Source: Methanobacteriota archaeon (GTDB taxonomy: Archaea; Thermoplasmatota; Thermoplasmata; RBG-16-68-12). Taken from it: a stretch of 14,632 bases of DNA. The stretch is taken from NCBI GenBank assembly GCA_005878665.1, contig VBLR01000082.1:1-14632 (forward strand), in the 5' to 3' direction. Positions within the stretch are counted from its first letter, which is position 1; each line of letters starts with the position of its first letter. The notes under the pieces were generated by a model, which worked only from the letters and a program-made list of their open reading frames with translations, searched no databases and was not told the DNA's origin. This document shows, piece after piece, positions 11,721 through 14,632 of the stretch. The position numbers were made by a program, and so were the translations under genes.

Positions 11721-14632
11721 TCAAGGCCTTCGTACACGGCGCTGCCGCAGGAAGATGACAACGGCGAGGGCGGCCGCGACGACCAGGCCGAGGAGGCCCC
11801 AGCCGGGGGCGGAGAGTCCGCCGAGCGATGCGGTCGATAACCACGTAGCCCGAACCGTCGTCGGCCCATTCATCGTAATCGTGATCGAGCTGTCGGACGA
11901 AGTCCGATCCCCGGTCCAGCCGGCGAACTGATAGGTCCCGCCCTCGCTCGTCATCTGAGCCGGCGCCCGGATCGTCACGGTCGCCTGGGAGAGGTACCAG
12001 CCGGTGCCTTGAATCACGCCGATATCCGAGTCGACCCGGAGAAAGTACTCGGTCCTCCACTCCGCCGTCGCCGTCCTCGGACCGGCCATCAAGATGGGAT
12101 CCGAACCCGATGCGGCCGCGCCCGTGGCATCCCCCGTCCATCCAGCGAACGCAACGCGCGTTCCCGGACTCACCCCGACAATGCTGGCATTCAATGTAGC
12201 CACCGCGAACGATCCGGACACATACCATCCCGCCCCGATCGCGGTGCCATGACCTTGCGTATCGATCGTCAGCTCGTGCTCGATGCGCCACGATGCGCCC
12301 ACGGACCGGGGACCGTTCATCGGGATCGGTGATGATGTAAGCGGGTCGGTCCCGGTCGCGTCTCCTGTCCAGGAAACGAAGGCCGCGCGCGTCCCGCCGG
12401 TGAGAGGGACGACGCCGAGCGCGAGGCGAGCGACGGCCGTCGAACCGGCGTCATACCAGCCCTGACCCGACACTTCTCCGTAGGCCGTCACAACCTGGAG
12501 CTCGTACTGGGTCGTCCATATCGCCGTGGCGACTTTGGCAGCGTCCATCACGATGGGGTTCGAGGTCGGGGCCGTCCCGCTCGCATCGTCTGACCATCCG
12601 ACGAAAAGGAATCGGGCACCGGGACCGGACGATTCCATGGTCGTCGAGAGGATCGCCGTCGCGGGCGATCCGGCATCGTACCACCCGCTCCCGGAGGAGA
12701 TTCCGTGCGCGCTCGAGACCTCGAGATAGTACTGAGTCCCATACATCGCGATCGCGGTCTTCGGTCCATCCATCACAATGGGCGCCGAGGTGAGACCGTC
12801 GCCTGCCGCGTCGCCGGACCATCCTCGAAATGCGAGGCGTTCCCCGGGGGCCACGGCGAACGTCTCGTCGGCGACACTAGCCGTGGCCGTGGCTCCGGCC
12901 GCGTACCATCCGCTTCCACTCGCGCCCGAAACTGAAGAGTTGACGGCCAAATAGTACTCCGCTGAGAAATTCGCCTCTATCGATGTTGACGCCGTGAACG
13001 CGACGACGTGACTCGCCGCGCCGCCGTCGCTCCATGAAGTGAACCGGTATCGGACTCCCGGGGTTCCGGATTGGAGAGTGGATACCGCGACCGTGTGATA
13101 CGACCCCGGCGTGAGCCAAAACGTGGTTGCGCTCGAGTACGTCGTGCCGTCCGCCATAAACGCAAGGCCGACAGGTGACGTGGAAATTCGCATCGCGTCT
13201 TCCTCGACGAACGTCGCCACGAGCGTGAGAGCCGTGTTCGCGGTGACCAGGTGCGTGGCCCCGCCGCCATCGCTCCAAGAGGACCACATGTATCGCACAT
13301 CGGCCGACACGTTTTGCGGCGAAGGGGCCTGGACCTGGTGAGAAGACCCATCGTCCCACCAGAACGAGGCCGGCGTTGTGTAGACAACGCCGTCGACGAG
13401 GACCCGGAGTCCGGCCGGATCGGGCATCACGCTGCCCTGGTACTGTTTTTTGAACGAAGCGGTGATCGTTTGACCGACATCGGCGACAATGAGGTGGGAA
13501 ATCGCTCCTCCGTCGGACCATCCGGTCCAGATGTGTCGGGCCGTCGCGTTGATCGGAATCGGCGACGTCGTGCCGATGTCATGCGCGGACCCGGTCAGCC
13601 AGGTTTCTTGGACCGGCGACGGCATCGTGATGCCGTCCACCGTGACGGGCAATCCGACCGGACTCGTCGTGACCGTAATCGTCGCCGTCGGGAAGCCGGG
13701 GTTCCGAGCAAAGAAGATATCGAAGTCGTCGCCTCGGCCGTCCGTCCACACGATGTTGACCGAATCGTCGAAGCCGACCTCGATCGCGAAGTAGTCTCCG
13801 GGTCGATTGTAGGATCCGGGCGTGTCCTCCGACGACACTCGGAGATTCGCGGCCCACGTGGCCCCCCCGTTCGTCGAGTTCGAGTAGAATATGTTCCAAT
13901 TGCCAGCCCGTCCGTCTTCCCAGGCGGCGTGGACCGTACCGCGGCTGTCGACCGCCAAGTCCACCATCCACTGGGACGTGACGCCGGAGTCGTCGTTGAC
14001 CCGGTGGTTAGTCCCGAACGTCTTGCCGCCGTCCGTTGAGTTCGCGAAGTAGATGTCTTGATTCCCATTTCGGTGGTCGGGCCACGCGAGGTAGATCGCA
14101 CCAGAGTTCCGATCCACGTTCATCGCAGGAATCGGAATCTGCCATGCGCCCACCGGAGCCGCCGATCCGATTCGGTCGTTGACCTGCACCTGCGGGGACC
14201 ACGTCTGACCACGATTCGACGAGGCTTCAAACATGATGTTGTTTGTATCGATGTCCCACCATGTCAGATACACGGTGCTGTTTTCGAACGTGGCGACGAC
14301 GGCGCCGAGTACGGAATGACCGACGTTTCCCGGATTCCGGATGGGGGCCCAGTGGTTCCCGTCGTCGTCCGACCATGAGAGGGCGAGAATGTTGCCTTCG
14401 TCCCACGCGGCATAAAGCCGTCCAGCAGAATCAAACGCGATCGAGTCCTTGTCGACGAGACCGCCGAGTCCGGGAATGTAATGGACTGTACCCCAATCCT
14501 GTCCATCCGAGGTGTTGGACACATCGAGTCCGGAACCGCAGGGCGGCAGACTGCCACCGCTCGGATCGTATTCGAGGTACGCGAAGTGGACCCGGTCACG
14601 CGGATCGAGCGCCATCCACGGATCGGAATCAC
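11721..14632 (-). CDS. Large repeat-containing cell-surface protein with Asp-box region, partial (N-terminus outside window)
   Basis: The frame is open to the window edge, so the visible 969 residues are the C-terminal part; the ATG at 14615 lies inside a conserved DPWMALD stretch and is not the start. About 13,700-14,632 encodes propeller-like sequence with five Asp-box-like motifs (for example SWSDDDGNHW, NSTDGGKTF and NSTNGGATW) and repeated WxDxRxGNxDIY/F phrases, as in sialidase/BNR folds. Three repeats of about 82 residues follow (13,000-13,690), each with a VDG turn and WSDGG, then five of about 76 residues (11,900-12,980), each with GxGWY, GWxGD and a P-I-xMxGP ending. They resemble divergent InlB-type B repeats. 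The end has one membrane helix, LLGLVVAAALAVVIFL, and the basic tail RQRRVRRP, so the protein is anchored with its bulk outside. No sialidase catalytic residues can be assigned. Confidence 0.85.
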   Translation of the reverse strand, partial: DSDPWMALDPRDRVHFAYLEYDPSGGSLPPCGSGLDVSNTSDGQDWGTVHYIPGLGGLVDKDSIAFDSAGRLYAAWDEGNILALSWSDDDGNHWAPIRNPGNVGHSVLGAVVATFENSTVYLTWWDIDTNNIMFEASSNRGQTWSPQVQVNDRIGSAAPVGAWQIPIPAMNVDRNSGAIYLAWPDHRNGNQDIYFANSTDGGKTFGTNHRVNDDSGVTSQWMVDLAVDSRGTVHAAWEDGRAGNWNIFYSNSTNGGATWAANLRVSSEDTPGSYNRPGDYFAIEVGFDDSVNIVWTDGRGDDFDIFFARNPGFPTATITVTTSPVGLPVTVDGITMPSPVQETWLTGSAHDIGTTSPIPINATARHIWTGWSDGGAISHLIVADVGQTITASFKKQYQGSVMPDPAGLRVLVDGVVYTTPASFWWDDGSSHQVQAPSPQNVSADVRYMWSSWSDGGGATHLVTANTALTLVATFVEEDAMRISTSPVGLAFMADGTTYSSATTFWLTPGSYHTVAVSTLQSGTPGVRYRFTSWSDGGAASHVVAFTASTSIEANFSAEYYLAVNSSVSGASGSGWYAAGATATASVADETFAVAPGERLAFRGWSGDAAGDGLTSAPIVMDGPKTAIAMYGTQYYLEVSSAHGISSGSGWYDAGSPATAILSTTMESSGPGARFLFVGWSDDASGTAPTSNPIVMDAAKVATAIWTTQYELQVVTAYGEVSGQGWYDAGSTAVARLALGVVPLTGGTRAAFVSWTGDATGTDPLTSSPIPMNGPRSVGASWRIEHELTIDTQGHGTAIGAGWYVSGSFAVATLNASIVGVSPGTRVAFAGWTGDATGAAASGSDPILMAGPRTATAEWRTEYFLRVDSDIGVIQGTGWYLSQATVTIRAPAQMTSEGGTYQFAGWTGDRTSSDSSITITMNGPTTVRATWLSTASLGGLSAPGWGLLGLVVAAALAVVIFLRQRRVRRP
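11905..12985 (-). repeat. Five tandem ~76-residue protein repeats (type B)
   Basis: The GxGWY motif recurs at about 12,000, 12,230, 12,460, 12,690 and 12,915, a period of 225-231 nt. Each unit continues to a GWxGD or GWSDD motif and ends near an aromatic Trp/Tyr strand. DNA copies are clearly diverged, so this is an old protein-level repeat rather than a recent tandem duplication. Confidence 0.85.
12985..13690 (-). repeat. Three tandem ~82-residue protein repeats (type A)
   Basis: The phrase SPVGLxxxxDG or DPAGLxxxVDG recurs at about 13,650, 13,410 and 13,165, a period of about 246 nt. Each unit carries a SWSDGG or GWSDGG motif followed by SHxV or THLV and a strand ending in an ATF, ASF or ANF phrase. 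These units lie between the propeller region and the type B repeats. Confidence 0.85.

Noticed and set aside
11905..13690. Repeats as a CRISPR array or recent satellite DNA
   Set aside because: The periodicity of 225-246 nt is in frame and conserved at protein level with diverged DNA; there are no short identical repeats with unique spacers.
14613..14615. ATG as the start of the large surface protein
   Set aside because: The frame stays open to the window edge and the Met sits inside a DPWMALD phrase that belongs to a propeller repeat; no signal peptide follows.
1..14632. Insertion sequences, prophage, toxin-antitoxin or defence genes
   Set aside because: No transposase, integrase, nuclease-effector or inverted-repeat pattern was seen; nearly all bases belong to recognised housekeeping, transport or surface genes.

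Overview
This is a gene-dense archaeal window rich in G and C. Archaeal markers are ABCE1 (ribosome recycling), an archaeal-type NAC with a C-terminal UBA domain, a fused NAD(P)H-hydrate epimerase/dehydratase, an MTH1187-family thiamine-binding protein, AMMECR1, and a tRNA-Val gene without an encoded CCA end. Many genes have a TATA-like element about 25-30 nt upstream of the start codon and no Shine-Dalgarno site, which suggests leaderless transcripts. A CBS-pair protein with a zinc ribbon, of the type known from Thermoplasma (Ta0289), and the high G+C point to a Thermoplasmatota-type lineage. That assignment is an inference and could be wrong at phylum level.

Layout. 1-345 (-): class I SAM methyltransferase, cut at its C-terminus by the window edge, divergent from 393-701 (+), an MTH1187-family thiamine-binding protein. 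691-2971 (-): Ca2+/H+ exchanger followed 4 nt later by an MFS transporter. 3045-4481 (+): bifunctional Nnr. 4548-5685 (+): ICC/SbcD-like metallophosphoesterase and a small membrane protein. 5697-5769 (-): tRNA-Val(UAC). 5815-6575 (-): V4R-domain protein and roadblock/LC7 protein joined by an ATGA overlap. 6650-7183 (-): CBS-zinc ribbon protein, divergent from 7339-9193 (+), AMMECR1 overlapping dihydroorotase. 9200-10996 (-): ABCE1, divergent from 11097-11710 (+), NAC and an ATGA-coupled small membrane protein. 11721-14632 (-): C-terminal 969 residues of a large surface protein with Asp-box/propeller repeats, eight tandem beta-rich repeats and a C-terminal membrane anchor; its N-terminus lies outside the window. 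No gene-free stretch exceeds 300 bases; the longest gap is the 155-nt divergent spacer at 7184-7338.

Most of the content is core cell biology: translation (ABCE1, NAC, tRNA-Val), pyrimidine synthesis (PyrC), cofactor repair (Nnr) and ion transport. The parts most worth a second look are the V4R-roadblock pair (the families thought to underlie eukaryotic TRAPP/Ragulator-type complexes), the membrane protein coupled to NAC, the AMMECR1-PyrC overlap, and the repeat-built surface protein. I see no CRISPR array, insertion sequence, prophage or clear defence system.
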